A stretch of 64,000 bases of DNA from CAWIUB01 sp963839995 (GTDB lineage: Bacteria; Actinomycetota; Actinomycetes; Mycobacteriales; Jatrophihabitantaceae), in NCBI GenBank assembly GCA_963839995.1, contig CAWIXH010000002.1, forward strand, positions 1-64,000, written 5' to 3'. The notes under the pieces were generated by a model. It made no database searches. It was not told where the DNA came from and worked only from the letters and a program-made list of their open reading frames with translations. The translations under genes were made by a program, and so were the position numbers. Position 1 is the first letter of the stretch. Each line of letters begins with the position of its first letter. Of this stretch, positions 35,576 through 45,314 are shown one piece after another.

Positions 35576-36156
35576 CGACCATCGCCGCCGGGGAGGTGGA
35601 CGTCGACAACGGCGAGGTTGACCCGGCGGATCTGAAGCCCGAACAGCTCCCCGCAGGCGTCGATCACTCTGCGGCGGAGCTGATCGGTGGTGGAGATGAT
35701 GTCGCTGTTGTAGGCGAGGCTGAGACTGAGGTGCACCGACAGGTCCGGTTGGGCGCTGCGCTTTCTGCCGGCGGGGGCCGGCGTGGCGTCCTCCACCCGG
35801 GAGGTGCGGACCCGCACGCCCGGGAGGTTGTCGAGGGTGAAGCGCAAGGCGTTGCCCACGGCGTGCTCGGTAACGGCGGCGGGGCCGGCCGGCGAGGGCA
35901 TCGCCAGTTGCCGGCTGGGGCGCAGTTCGGCGCGGACGCGGCGCATCAGCGCGGGAAGGAGACTGTCGGGGGGCTGAATCGGTTGGGCGGCCAGTGCTCG
36001 ACCGGCGCGGCGGAGGACCGCGTCGTCGGCGATCACCGCGGCGCAATAGGGGCAGCTGCCGGCGTGTGCGTCCAGATGCCCGGCCCGGGCGTGGTCGGCC
36101 ACAGTCAGCGGGTCGCGTCCACATGGCAGCCGGTCGGGGGCGGGGTTTAGCGCCAT
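35572..36156 (-). CDS. zinc-finger (anti-sigma-like) protein with an Asp23-like C-terminus
   Basis: The N-terminus of this 194-residue protein has HLDAHAGSCPYC, the H-x3-C-x2-C zinc site of ZAS-type anti-sigma factors, following the ECF sigma gene with a 10-nt overlap. The C-terminal half (VRVRTSRVED...LSVHLSLSLAYNSDIISTTDQLRRRVIDACGELFGLQIRRVNLAVVDVHL) looks Asp23-like. No membrane helix is seen, so it would be a soluble anti-sigma. The domain combination ties sigma control directly to the Asp23 system. Confidence 0.72.
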   Translation of the reverse strand: MALNPAPDRLPCGRDPLTVADHARAGHLDAHAGSCPYCAAVIADDAVLRRAGRALAAQPIQPPDSLLPALMRRVRAELRPSRQLAMPSPAGPAAVTEHAVGNALRFTLDNLPGVRVRTSRVEDATPAPAGRKRSAQPDLSVHLSLSLAYNSDIISTTDQLRRRVIDACGELFGLQIRRVNLAVVDVHLPGGDGR

Positions 36157-36776
36157 GCGATCATCGCCTCGGCGAGCTTGCTTCGGGCCCGAGCCAGCCG
36201 CCCTCGCACGGTGGAGATGCTGGTATCCATCACGGCGGCCACCTCCTCGTAGCTGCAGTCGTTGACTTCGCGGAGCAGCCAGCAGATCCGCTGCTCGGCG
36301 GGTAGCCGTACCAGTGTCGCGCGCAGGTCGGCCAGCAGCTGTGTCCGCACGGCGTGACGTTCCGGGTCGTCACGGTCGTCGCCGGGTGGAGTGGGTTCAT
36401 TGAGGCCACCGGCTGGCTCGCTACGACGTTGACGCGCAACATTCAGGCAGCGGTTGGTAACAATTCGATACAACCAGGTGGAGAACGCCGCGTCACCGTG
36501 GAACTGAGGCAGTTTGCGCCACGCGGACAACAGGGCGTCCTGCACGGCGTCCTGCGCGTCAGGACGCGTGCCGAGGACGCGGACGGCCAAGGCGAACATC
36601 GCCTGCTGGTAACGCCGAACCAACGTCTCGAACGCGAAGGAGTCACCGTCCCGCGCGCGTTCGACGAGCTCGGCATCCGGCAGATCGGTGAGCCAGACCC
36701 GATCCCGCCGCGACGGGTCGCGGTGCGTACCCGCCGACGTCCCGGTTGGGGGACGACGGGAGTCCGCCGCGTGCAT
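36147..36776 (-). CDS. ECF-type RNA polymerase sigma factor
   Basis: From ATG 36776 this 209-residue protein has sigma region 2 (FAFETLVRRYQQAMFALAVRVLG...DAQDAVQDALLSAWRKLPQFHGDAAFSTWLYRIVTNRCLN) and region 4 (LPAEQRICWLLREVNDCSYEEVAAVMDTSISTVRGRLARAR). It heads the minus-strand arm, followed by the zinc-finger protein. It likely drives both arms of the envelope-stress locus. Confidence 0.86.
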   Translation of the reverse strand: MHAADSRRPPTGTSAGTHRDPSRRDRVWLTDLPDAELVERARDGDSFAFETLVRRYQQAMFALAVRVLGTRPDAQDAVQDALLSAWRKLPQFHGDAAFSTWLYRIVTNRCLNVARQRRSEPAGGLNEPTPPGDDRDDPERHAVRTQLLADLRATLVRLPAEQRICWLLREVNDCSYEEVAAVMDTSISTVRGRLARARSKLAEAMIAWR

Positions 36777-36823
36777 ATCGGTGACGGTGATTCTCCCTAT
36801 TGTCGTCGTCGCATCCCGGCGAC

Positions 36824-36850
36824 GGAAATCTGCCCGTGACGATCGCCGTC
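36824..36850 (+). promoter_or_regulatory. candidate ECF-sigma promoter for the plus-strand Asp23 arm
   Basis: GGAAAT at 36824-36829 and CGTC at 36847-36850, 17 bp apart, resemble the GGAAC/T...CGTC pattern of ECF sigma factors. The first gene starts at 36953. This is a weak match found by eye in a divergent control region. Confidence 0.3.
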
Positions 36851-36952
36851 GACCGGTGTCATACCCAGTGAGACGGATCGCCACATCGGTGACGGGTGGC
36901 GGCCGACTTCCGGGACCGCACACGCGACCGGCTCGCATCGAAAGGACGTGTC

Positions 36953-37444
36953 ATGACCAACCCCACCGCGGAGAAGACCGCCGCCGTCAGGAGCAGAAGC
37001 GAGTCCGAGCCCTCCGGGTCGGCGGAGTCGGTTGCCCAGCGGTCGGACACCAGTGTGCTGCTGACCAGCCAGGGCAAGACCACCATCGCCGACACCGTGG
37101 TGGAGAAGATCGCCGCCCTGGCCGCCCGGGAGATCCCCGGCGTCTACACCCTCGGCGGCGGCGTGACCCGCACGTTCGGCGCGGTTCGGGAACGGATCCC
37201 CGGCGCGCGGGCCAGCGCGGGTCAAGGCGTGTCCGTGGAGGTCGGCGAACGGCAGACCGCGGTCGACCTAGTTGTGGTTGTCGAGTACGGCGTAGAAATC
37301 GGCGAGCTCACCCGAGCGATCCGCCGCAACGTGATCGGCTCGATCGAGCGGATGACCGCCCTGCAGGTCATGGAGGTCAACATCGCCGTCGACGACGTAC
37401 ACATCGAGGGCGATGACGAGAGCAAGGAATCCCGGGTCGAGTGA
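36953..37444 (+). CDS. Asp23/Gls24-family envelope stress protein
   Basis: ATG 36953 follows AAAGGACG. The 163-residue protein has a low-complexity N-terminus (residues 1-35), then GKTTIADTVVEKIAALAAREIPGVYTLGGG, VDLVVVVEYGVEIGELTRAIRRNVI and MTALQVMEVNIAVDDVHIEGDD, the full Asp23 signature. It is the best-preserved Asp23 protein of the locus and the first gene of the plus-strand arm; its stop overlaps the next start (GTGA). Confidence 0.87.
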   Translation: MTNPTAEKTAAVRSRSESEPSGSAESVAQRSDTSVLLTSQGKTTIADTVVEKIAALAAREIPGVYTLGGGVTRTFGAVRERIPGARASAGQGVSVEVGERQTAVDLVVVVEYGVEIGELTRAIRRNVIGSIERMTALQVMEVNIAVDDVHIEGDDESKESRVE

Positions 37445-37830
37445 GCACACCGGCGGCCGGACGCGGCGGGCCTGCGCCAGCCGCCTCCACCGAACCAGCC
37501 CCGCTGGGCACCGATGTCGAGCTAATCGGTGCCACGGTTCAACGCTGTCGCGGCGTCGCCGCGCTGTCCGGGCAGTTCCTCAGCTACCTTCCCGGCCGAG
37601 TCGTCGCTGGTGTCCGCGCCGACACGAACCACCTTGAGGTGCACATCGTCGCCCGCTACGGCCAACCGATGAGCGCGATCGCCGCCGAGATCCAGCGGGC
37701 GCTCCAGCCGCTGCTGCATCGGCGCACGCTCACCGTCGGCATCGACGACATCGTGCTGCCCGACGTCGACAATACGGGCGGCAGCGGACCCGATGCGCCG
37801 ACCGGGCCGCCTGCCGCGGAGCGACCGTGA
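37441..37830 (+). CDS. Asp23-related small protein
   Basis: This 129-residue protein starts at GTG 37441, overlapping the Asp23 gene. The middle reads VAALSGQFLSYLPGRVVAGVRADTNHLEVHIVARYGQPMSAIAAEIQRALQPLL, an Asp23-like strand-helix pattern without the classic GxxxIA start. The ends are Pro/Gly-rich. It is conserved in position but has no defined role. Confidence 0.65.
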   Translation: MSTPAAGRGGPAPAASTEPAPLGTDVELIGATVQRCRGVAALSGQFLSYLPGRVVAGVRADTNHLEVHIVARYGQPMSAIAAEIQRALQPLLHRRTLTVGIDDIVLPDVDNTGGSGPDAPTGPPAAERP

Positions 37831-38102
37831 GCGTCATGATGACAAGCATGGACGACAACGCGGCGCGAGACCTGCGGCAGACCCGGCGCGAGTTCATCTG
37901 GATCAACCACCCGGACCGGGGCGGCGACCAGGAGACGTTCGTTGCCGGCCTCGCGAAGCTGGAGGCCCAACTCGCCCGCACCCACCGGCACACGGCAGAG
38001 TTTTGGGTCACGATCTACCGGCGGCGGCGCGGGCTCTCCGCCATCGCGCAGGCTGGACTGCGCTGGTATCGGCGGCGCACCGCGCCGCCGCGAGTCCGCT
38101 GA
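37827..38102 (+). CDS. small protein with a J-domain-like HPDRGGD motif
   Basis: This 91-residue basic protein contains REFIWINHPDRGGDQETFVAGLAKLE, which matches the helix II-HPD loop-helix III part of DnaJ-type J domains (HPDKGGD). Helix I is not evident, and the C-terminus is very Arg-rich (YRRRRGLSAIAQAGLRWYRRR). It overlaps the preceding gene by 4 nt. It could recruit DnaK to the Asp23 layer or merely share the motif. Function is unknown. Confidence 0.62.
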   Translation: MSVMMTSMDDNAARDLRQTRREFIWINHPDRGGDQETFVAGLAKLEAQLARTHRHTAEFWVTIYRRRRGLSAIAQAGLRWYRRRTAPPRVR

Positions 38103-38195
38103 ACGTCACCCGACACCCCACAGCGGAGGGGACACCCCGCACAGCGCAGGCCCATCCGGCGTGGGGCCCCACACCTTCTACGATAGGGACCAGGC

Positions 38196-38399
38196 ATGGA
38201 CAACATCAACGGCACGACGCTCGGGCTGTTGCTGGGCATCGCGCTCGGCTTCGCTGCCGCGTTCGGCGGTTTCACCGCGTTTGTCGTCGTGCTCGTCTTG
38301 GGCGTCGCCGGCCTCGTCGCCGGCCGGGTCTATGACGGCGAGCTCGACCTCACCGGCTACCTCGGCGGCCGCTCTCGCGGCCGGCGCCGCGACCTGTGA
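38196..38399 (+). CDS. DUF2273-like small membrane protein
   Basis: This 67-residue protein has two hydrophobic helices (LGLLLGIALGFAAAFGGF and AFVVVLVLGVAGLVAGRVYDGELDLTGYLGG) followed by a basic tail. The G-x-x-x-G-rich pair and position between Asp23 genes match DUF2273 proteins of Asp23/AmaP clusters. Its stop overlaps the next gene start (38396). Confidence 0.75.
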   Translation: MDNINGTTLGLLLGIALGFAAAFGGFTAFVVVLVLGVAGLVAGRVYDGELDLTGYLGGRSRGRRRDL

Positions 38400-38809
38400 C
38401 CGCCCTGGCCCCGCCCGGCGTCCGGGCAGGACACACGCCACCCGATGGCCGCGACGCCGGGCAACGTGGGCGCACCACGTTGGCCGACCGGGTGGTGGCA
38501 AAGATCGCCGCCCAGGCCGTCACCGAAGTGGACCACGCCCGCGGCATGCCCACCGGCCGCATCCGCGGCCTTATGCCCGGCGAGCACATCGAACGGGCCC
38601 ACGCCGACGCCGACGTCGACGGTCATCTCGTGTTGCTCACCGTACAGCTGACAGTCACCTACCCGGCGCCCGTGCGTACCGTCACCCGAGCGGTCCGCGC
38701 GCACGTCACCGCCCGGGTCGAGCACCTCTGCGACGTCACGGTCCGCCAGCTCGATCTCAGGGTCACCGCGCTACGCACCGACCCCGTCCCCGCCAGAACA
38801 GTGCTGTGA
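38396..38809 (+). CDS. Asp23/Gls24-family protein
   Basis: This 137-residue protein reads GRTTLADRVVAKIAAQAVTEVDHARGM, then VLLTVQLTVTYPAPVRTVTRAVRAHVTARVEHLCDVTVRQLDLRVTAL, another Asp23 domain. GTG 38396 overlaps the DUF2273-like gene, and the stop overlaps the next start. It is distinct from the copy at 36953. Confidence 0.8.
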   Translation: MTALAPPGVRAGHTPPDGRDAGQRGRTTLADRVVAKIAAQAVTEVDHARGMPTGRIRGLMPGEHIERAHADADVDGHLVLLTVQLTVTYPAPVRTVTRAVRAHVTARVEHLCDVTVRQLDLRVTALRTDPVPARTVL

Positions 38810-39351
38810 GCGGCCCCCGCACGCCGCACACCGGACGCGGCGCCACGAGCGTCTTTGTCGCCATACTGGTCGCCGCCGCCGCGACGACCGTTGCCATCGA
38901 CGTGATCAGCGCCCGCACCAACCACGGCACCCAGGTGTGGAACCAGCAAACCATCGCCGCGCATCTACGCGATACCGCCTGGTCCGCTGCTTCGGTCACC
39001 GTGACCGGCACCGTCGCCATCGTCGTTGGCGCCATCCTGGTGCTCGCCGCGATACTGCCCGCCCGGCCGAAACTGCTCGCGCTGCAGGAAGATGACCCGC
39101 AGCTCGCGGTCGGCACCAGCCGCCGCAGCCTGCGCGGCACCCTGACCGCACAGGCCACCCGCATCGACGGGGTGTCCGCAGCCCGGGTCCGCATCCGCCG
39201 CCACACAGTCCGGATCAAGGCAGCCACGCCGCTGCGAGACCCCGGCGACCTGGCCGACCGAATCCGCCAAGCCGTCGTGCGGCGCCTCGACGAACTGCGC
39301 CTGGCCCGTCCGCTGGCCGTGCGCGTGGACCTCCGGCACAAGGGGGACTGA
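38806..39351 (+). CDS. DUF6286-type membrane protein
   Basis: The N-terminal part of this 181-residue protein has two membrane helices (SVFVAILVAAAATTVAIDVI and VTVTGTVAIVVGAILVLAAIL). The C-terminal 90 residues (GVSAARVRIRRHTVRIKAATPLRDPGDLADRIRQAVVRRL) form a cytoplasmic Asp23-related domain. It starts at GTG 38806. Its layout parallels AmaP, its next neighbour, suggesting a second membrane anchor for Asp23 proteins. Confidence 0.75.
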   Translation: MSGPRTPHTGRGATSVFVAILVAAAATTVAIDVISARTNHGTQVWNQQTIAAHLRDTAWSAASVTVTGTVAIVVGAILVLAAILPARPKLLALQEDDPQLAVGTSRRSLRGTLTAQATRIDGVSAARVRIRRHTVRIKAATPLRDPGDLADRIRQAVVRRLDELRLARPLAVRVDLRHKGD

Positions 39352-39352
39352 G

Positions 39353-39934
39353 ATGCACCCCCGCACCGCGCGTGGCAACCGCTACGGCTTAGCCCTGATC
39401 GGGCTGCTGCTCATCGCCGGCGGCACCTACGCCCTGCTGCGCAGCCGCGGCTCACTCGGCCAGCGGCAGCGGGCCTCCGACCCGCTGCTCACCGACGCAG
39501 AGGCCCGCTGGGCCGGTGACCACCCCTGGTTCTGGATCGCCGTCGCAGCCACCTGCATCCTGATCGTGCTGCTGATGCTGCGCTGGCTACTGGTCCAACT
39601 GCGCGTCGAACGCCTACGCGGCCTGCACCTGGAACCAGACGCAACCCGCGGCGGCACCCAGATGCCCGCCGGCGCTCTGACCGACGCCGTCGAAAACGAC
39701 ATCGGCGCATACCCAGGGGTACACGCCGCGCACGCCCGCCTCACCGGAGACCCCGACCACGCCGAACTACACCTACGGGTAGTCATCGACCCCCGCACCG
39801 ACCTCGGCGGCATCCGCCGCCGCATCCGCGACGAAGCCATCATCCGAGCCCGCACCGCCCTCGAACTCGACCAGCTACCCGTAAGCGTCGCGCTGGGCGT
39901 TGACCGCCGCTCCCGCGGCAGCCGCGTGCGCTAA
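39353..39934 (+). CDS. amaP: alkaline shock response membrane anchor protein AmaP
   Basis: This 193-residue protein has a first helix at residues 10-28 (YGLALIGLLLIAGGTYALL), a second at 56-78 (FWIAVAATCILIVLLMLRWLL) and a C-terminal domain ending DRRSRGSRVR. This matches AmaP, which tethers Asp23 to the membrane in Staphylococcus. It is the last gene of the plus-strand arm. Confidence 0.82.
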   Translation: MHPRTARGNRYGLALIGLLLIAGGTYALLRSRGSLGQRQRASDPLLTDAEARWAGDHPWFWIAVAATCILIVLLMLRWLLVQLRVERLRGLHLEPDATRGGTQMPAGALTDAVENDIGAYPGVHAAHARLTGDPDHAELHLRVVIDPRTDLGGIRRRIRDEAIIRARTALELDQLPVSVALGVDRRSRGSRVR

Positions 39935-40184
39935 ACCATACCGAGAACACGGCAGCGAACCCACGCCCGGGACTTCACCGAAAGTCAGCGGGGCTGCGCA
40001 TCGAAAGCACACACCCGTCTTGCTGGTGCGCCGACGGGTACCTGGCCGGCCACCGCCGCCCCCGACAGGACCATCGGCCGGGGACACACCGAACATTGGG
40101 CCGGCGTGTCCCTACCTCACCATGTCGGGGGAGCGTGTGGGTGCCGAGAAGGTCGTCCGCGTGCCTGACCTGCAGGTTCGCCTC
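39935..40184. other. no gene recognised
   Basis: Intergenic DNA after the envelope-stress locus with no clear hairpin or frame. Confidence 0.4.
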
Positions 40185-40510
40185 CGGCTCTGGTGCGGGA
40201 TGATCTCGGGCTTGTGGCCTTGCGACTGGTGTATCTGATCTTCCGGAGATATAGGGGTGGCTGTCGCTGCTGGCACGACGCGAGACCTCGAAGTCGGCGG
40301 AGATCCTCATCCTGCGGCACGAGCCGACCGTGCCGCGCCGTCAGGTAGCTCGACCGCGACGAGTTGGGCGGACCGGGCCTTGATCGCCAGACTAGCCAGG
40401 CTGGTGCCCAAGCAGCGGTGGCCCAGGCTGTTCGTGACCCCGACACTGTCTTGCGGTGGCACCGTGACCTGGTCCGCCGGCATTGGACACAGCCGCGGCG
40501 GGCCGGCCGT
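40185..40510 (+). pseudogene. transposase N-terminal remnant (integrase-core type)
   Basis: Across frames the text reads ALRLVYLIFRR, GWLSLLARRETSKSAEILIL, RHEPTVPRRQVARPR, then WADRALIARLARLVPKQRW and TVLRWHRDLVRRHW. This is the N-terminal region of the integrase-core transposases that begin with LLARRxxxKxAEILILRHE. At least two frameshifts are present and the catalytic core is missing. Confidence 0.6.
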
Positions 40511-40835
40511 AGCAGGCCACCCAGACCGCGCTGGAGATTGCTTTGAACGTGCAGACGACCGAGTACCCGGGCTACGAGAAGGGATTCCGAGTGGTTCTTG
40601 AGCGCGTCGCAGCGAGGTAATCCCGCGACTTCGTTGGATCGCCGCCACCGTCACGGTTCTTCCTGGACGGCCGGCAACGACGTCGAGCCGGGAGTCCTTC
40701 TTCGCTGAAGCCGAGACCGCACTCGAAGCTGAGTCTGACTAAAACGGTTCAGCCCAACCCGATCCGCTCACGCTTCCAGCGCCATGCGCAACCCGCCTTC
40801 GGCGAGACGACTCCCGTCGGCACGTTCGAGGCTCA
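40511..40835. other. no gene recognised
   Basis: Degraded DNA between two remnants. No frame with a recognisable product. Confidence 0.4.
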
Positions 40836-41010
40836 CCGTGGCCCTTGGCCTGCTCAGTGACAGTGTGGAGACGGTGAGCAACATCCCCACGCCGCTGGTC
40901 TTCCTGCCCCTCCTGGGCAGCGGTTTCGTCCCGTCGACTCGATGCCCACGGGCTGCGGTGGTTTGCCGAGTACCAGCCGTTCACACCGTTCATCGAGGCA
41001 CTGCGGTCAC
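40836..41010 (+). pseudogene. ABC-2 permease remnant
   Basis: The frame reads ALGLLSDSVETVSNIPTPLV and FLPLLGSGFVP, then after a shift DSMPTGLRWFAEYQPFTPFI and EALR. This is the C-terminal conserved region of DrrB-like permeases and parallels GVRQFAEYQPFTPIIETLRG of the permease at 45315-46063. Only this segment survives. Confidence 0.62.
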
Positions 41011-41160
41011 ACCGCGGACCGTGCGCCACTACCACCAGCGCGCACTGCTGAGCGAGCCCGAGCGGGACAGTTCTGGCTACCGTCGTTAGACCGCGCAGCA
41101 CCTGGTGGACATGATCCGCATCCGCACTCCTGCGGACGCCGGCGTACCTTGCTCGGCGCA
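41011..41160 (+). pseudogene. MerR-family regulator remnant
   Basis: The frame reads TPRTVRHYHQRALLSEPERD then SSGYRR followed by TAG where TAC (Tyr) is expected, then TAQHLVDMIRIRTPADAGV. This is the helix-turn-helix and wing of a MerR-type regulator. It directly abuts the permease remnant without its own start, so the two were fused by deletion. Confidence 0.6.
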
Positions 41161-41265
41161 GTAGCGGGGATGACCGGCGACGTCCGGCTGGACTGCGGAG
41201 TCGTCGGGCCTGGAGCCGGGGTCGTGCACCTGGCAGGTGCGAGCCGCCGTGGGAGAATCAGCTAG

Positions 41266-44200
41266 GTGCAGATCGGGATGCTTGGACCGCTTGAGGTTCG
41301 CACGGACGACAGTGTCTTGGCCGACGTGCCTGGCGCCCGGTTGCGCGCGCTGTTGATCGCCCTCGCACTCGAACCAGGCCGCGTAGTCCCGAAGGCGACG
41401 CTCGTCGACTGGATCTGGGGTGAGCACCCGCCCTCCGACGCGGCGAATGCCTTGCAACGCTTGGTTTCCCGGCTGCGGAAGGCGCTGCCGGACGGGTTGG
41501 TCGAGGGGCAGACAGGCGGCTACCGGTTGACAGTGGAACCGGACGGTGTCGACGCCGTGCGGTTCGAACGCCTCGCCGGTCAGGCCCGCAATGACGAGGG
41601 TGCACGGCAAGTACGCCTGCTACGCGAGGCCCTCGCATTGTGGCGCGGTGCGGCGATGCAGGATGTCGATTTGCAGGATAGTGCAGCGTTTGATGCGGCG
41701 GTCACCCGGCTTGAGGGGCTGCGCCTGACGGCCATGGAGGACCGGTTCGATGCGGAGATCAGCCTCGGCCACGGTGCGGAGCTGGTCACGGAACTGACCG
41801 ACTTAGTGGCCGCGCATCCGGTGCGAGAACGGCTTGTCGCCGCGCTGATGGGTGCGCTCGTCGCGACCGGTCGCGACAGCGAGGCGCTGCTCGTGTACCA
41901 GCGCACGAGGGAAACCCTGGCCGACGCGCTGGGCGTCGACCCCTCACCGGAACTGTCCAAATTGCACGTCGCGCTGCTGCGGGGCGAGGTGGGACGGCGG
42001 GCGGAAAACCGGAAGACCAACTTGCATGCCGAGTTGACCAGTTTCGTCGGCAGGGACGCCGATGTCGCCGTGGTCCGCGAACTCATCGCGGAGCATCGGC
42101 TGACCACCCTGATCGGGCCGGGCGGCTCGGGGAAGACCAGGCTGGCCACGGAAACCGCGCGCTCGCTGCTCGGCGACCTGCCGGACGGCGCCTGGTTCGT
42201 GGACCTCGAGCCACCGGCGCCGACGGTGACGTGGCGCAGTCGACGCTCGCCGCGCTCGGCCTCCGGGACGCTCTGCTCGGCGCGACGCCGAAAGAGGAGT
42301 TGACGGACCGGCTCATCGCTGCGATCCGCGACCGGGAGGCGCTGCTGATTCTGGACAACTGTGAGCACGTGATCGAGTCGGTAGCGGCATTCGCCGATCG
42401 AGTGCTCGGACAGTGTCGGCGGCTGCGGATCCTGGCGACGAGCAGGGAACCGCTTGGCATCACCGGTGAGGCGTTGTGGCTGGTCCAGCCGCTGGCCTTG
42501 CCGGAAGGGGACGCCAGCCCTGGCGAGATCGAGTCTTCGCCGGCAGTCCAGTTGCTGCGGGACCGGGCGGGCGCGGTTCGCAAGGATCTCGCGGTCGACC
42601 CCCACACGTTGTCGACGATGGTGCGCGTCTGCCGGGCGTTGGACGGGATGCCGCTGGCGATCGAATTGGCCGCGGCCAGGTTGCGCACCATGTCCCTCGA
42701 TCAGCTCGCCAATCGACTCGATGACCGGTTCCGCCTGCTGACCAGCGGTAGCCGTACCGCCTTGCCGCGGCACAAGACACTGCGCGCGGTGGTCGACTGG
42801 AGCTGGGAGTTGCTCACCGACGCCGAACGGATGGTTCTGCGCAGGCTCTCAGTGTTCTCGGGCGGGGCAAGCCTGGAGGCGGCCGAGCGGGTCTGCGCCG
42901 GCGATAGGGTCGAGCCGGAGCAGGTGCTCGAGTTGCTCACCTCGCTGGCCGAGAAATCACTACTGCTCACCGAGGGCGACCGTGCGCCGCGCTACCGGAT
43001 GCTCGGCACGATCAAGGAGTACGGCGAGCAGCGTCTCGCGGAGGCGGGGGACTCGGATCTGGCGCGCCGTGCGCATCTCGCGTATTTCACCGAGTTCGCC
43101 AAGGCCGCGGAGCCGCATCTGCGCCGCGCCGAGCAATTGGCATGGCTTGCCATGCTCGAGGTAGAGCACGACAACATCGGTGCCGCGATGCGCGGTGCGC
43201 TCGCGGCCGGCGAGGCAGACGGGGCGATGCGGCTCGCCGCCGCCGCCGGCTGGTACTGGTGGCTCGGCGGGCACAAGGCTGAGGGCAACGAGCTGATCAT
43301 GGCGGCCACTGCCCTGCCCGGCGAGGTGGCCGACGAGATCCGGGCCACGGTGTACGCGTTCGTCGTCACGTTCCTGGTCTCCGGGCGCGGTGATCACTAC
43401 CACGCCGCGTGGTGGATCCACAAGGTGTCCGAGATCAGCAAGCGGGTCCAGAGCCGTCACCCGGCGGTCATGCTCGTCGCCCAACTGGACGGCCTGTTGC
43501 AAGCGCGGGCCCCGGACGCGTTGCTGCCCGCGTTCGAACCGCTGCTGACCGACGAGGACGCCTGGGTACGCGCCGTTGCCCGGCTGCGCCTCGGCAGGAT
43601 GCGGATCATGCTTGGCGACGACAGCCGGGATGCGGACGCGCATCTCGAGATGGCGGTCACCGAGCTTCGCGCGCTCGGCGAACGGTGGTGGCTTTCGTTC
43701 GCCCTGACCGATCTGGCGAATCGAATCGCCATGCGCGGCGAGTTCGCCCGTGCGTGCGAACACTACGAACAGGCGATCGCGGTCGTCACCGAGGTCGGTG
43801 CCATCGAGGATGTCGTGCCGATGCGGTCGCGGCAGGCCCAGTTGTACTGGCTATCCGGCGATGCGGAGTCGAGCGCGGCTGCCATGGCCGAGGCGCAGCG
43901 GTACGCGGAACGAGTCGCCTGGCCGAATGCGCTGGCTGAGCTGGCCCTGGCGAAAGCGGAGCTCGCGCGCTGGAGCGGCGACGCCGAGCAGGCACACCGG
44001 CAACTCGGCGTCGCGACAGCGATGCTGGGCAATGACGCCGGGCGGGTATACATCCGCGCGGCAACCCAAGACCTGCTCGGCTACCTTGCCGAGGATCTCG
44101 ATGAGGCCCGCGAACACCGCGTCGCGGCCTTCCAGGCGGCGTCCGAGGCGGGGCACGCCCCCCTGATCGCCCAGGTACTCGTCGGGGTCGCGGATCTGGC

Positions 44201-44408
44201 GCTGCGTAACGAAGAGTACGAGCAGGCCGCGCGGCTGCTTGCGGCGAGCGCCGGCGTGCGCGGCCTGTCGGATCGTTCCCAACCGGACGTGGCCCGGATC
44301 GAGCAGACTGCATTGCGCCGCCTCGGCGAAGCACGGTTTGCCGAGGCAGTGCGCGAGGGCACGCAGATTAACTGGTCTGAGCTGGTGACGGCCACGCTCA
44401 CTTCCTGA
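41266..44408 (+). pseudogene. AfsR/SARP-type regulator with one frameshift
   Basis: The protein would be about 1,047 residues: winged-helix trans_reg_C domain (MQIGMLGPLEVRTDDSVLAD), BTAD domain (residues 95-240), NB-ARC ATPase (LIGPGGSGKTRLATETA near 285; LLILDNCEHVIES as Walker B) and a C-terminal TPR-like region. A single base is missing near 42225: FVDLEP ends one frame and DVAQSTLAALGLRDALLG continues in another. Such proteins activate secondary-metabolite or stress genes. If the frameshift is real, an N-terminal SARP of about 330 residues might still be made. The neighbouring ABC transporter and DUF4097 genes may be its targets. Confidence 0.78.
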
Positions 44409-44423
44409 ACGAAGCAAGCGCCG

Positions 44424-45261
44424 TCAGTTTGCTGCGCGTTGAATGATGATGTCGCCGTACCGCGTGCGGGCGTGGACCGTGACCTTGTTGTCGGACGTGT
44501 CAGGGTTTTCCTGCGCCGGAACGGAGTTTCGCACCTTCCCTCGCTTGCTCTCGGCGTTCACCCGGGCAGTGGTGCCCTCGCTGATGCCGACCTCAATGTT
44601 TCCTGAGCGGTTCGACAGCTCCGCCTGGCCGCGTGTCAACCGGCCGACTCGAATGGCACCGTCGCCTGTCTTGGCGGTGACGCTGCCGTCGGCGCGGTCG
44701 ATGTCGAAACCGCCGTTGCCACTGCTGAGATCGAGGTCGGTCGAGGCGTGGCCGATCCAGGTCTGCCCGCCCGAGCTCGAGAGCTTGACAGGGCCCTTGA
44801 CCTCGCCGATTCGCCCTGCGACCACGCTGCCTTCGATGTTGGCACGCCCGGCGATGTGGCCGATCTCGACCTCACCGGCCGCGATGTTCGCCTGCAGCGC
44901 GTCGATGCGATCCAGCTGGACCCGTCCCTTTGCCGTGTGCAGCTCGCACTCGCCCAATGAGCCGTCAGCGTGAACATCCGACTGCGCCAGGTACGCGACC
45001 AGGTTGGAGTCGGCGGGCAGGTCGATCGTGATGGCGACGGAACCGTTCTTGTCCCCGGAGACGGTCGTTTTGACCGATAGCTGACCCGCCGACGAAGTCG
45101 ACCTTGGTCTTGTCGGCCACCTTGAGGTCCGACTGGTTCGTCTCGTTGATGGGTTCGACCAGCACCACGGTGTCGGTCCGGTCGCTCGCGGTAACCCGCA
45201 CCTGAGCACCGGCGACTTGCACGGTGGCGGTGATGGGCGCTGGCGTGGCGAATGTAGGCAT
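44424..45261 (-). pseudogene. DUF4097-family beta-helix protein with one frameshift
   Basis: From ATG 45261 (MPTFATPAPITATVQVAGAQ) the frame runs to KTKVDFVGG, where one extra G in GGCGGGTC near 45085 shifts it. The rest reads QLSVKTTVSGDKNGSVAITI and then a repetitive beta pattern (IAAGEVEIGHIAGRANIEGS, SGNGGFDIDRADGSVTAKTG) to the stop. DUF4097 proteins form a right-handed beta-helix of unknown role, often encoded next to ABC transporters. Apart from the single base it is complete. Confidence 0.75.
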
Positions 45262-45314
45262 GACAACTCTCTTCTTGATCTGGTACGTGATCTGTTGGTG
45301 GGCGGTCCGGGTGG

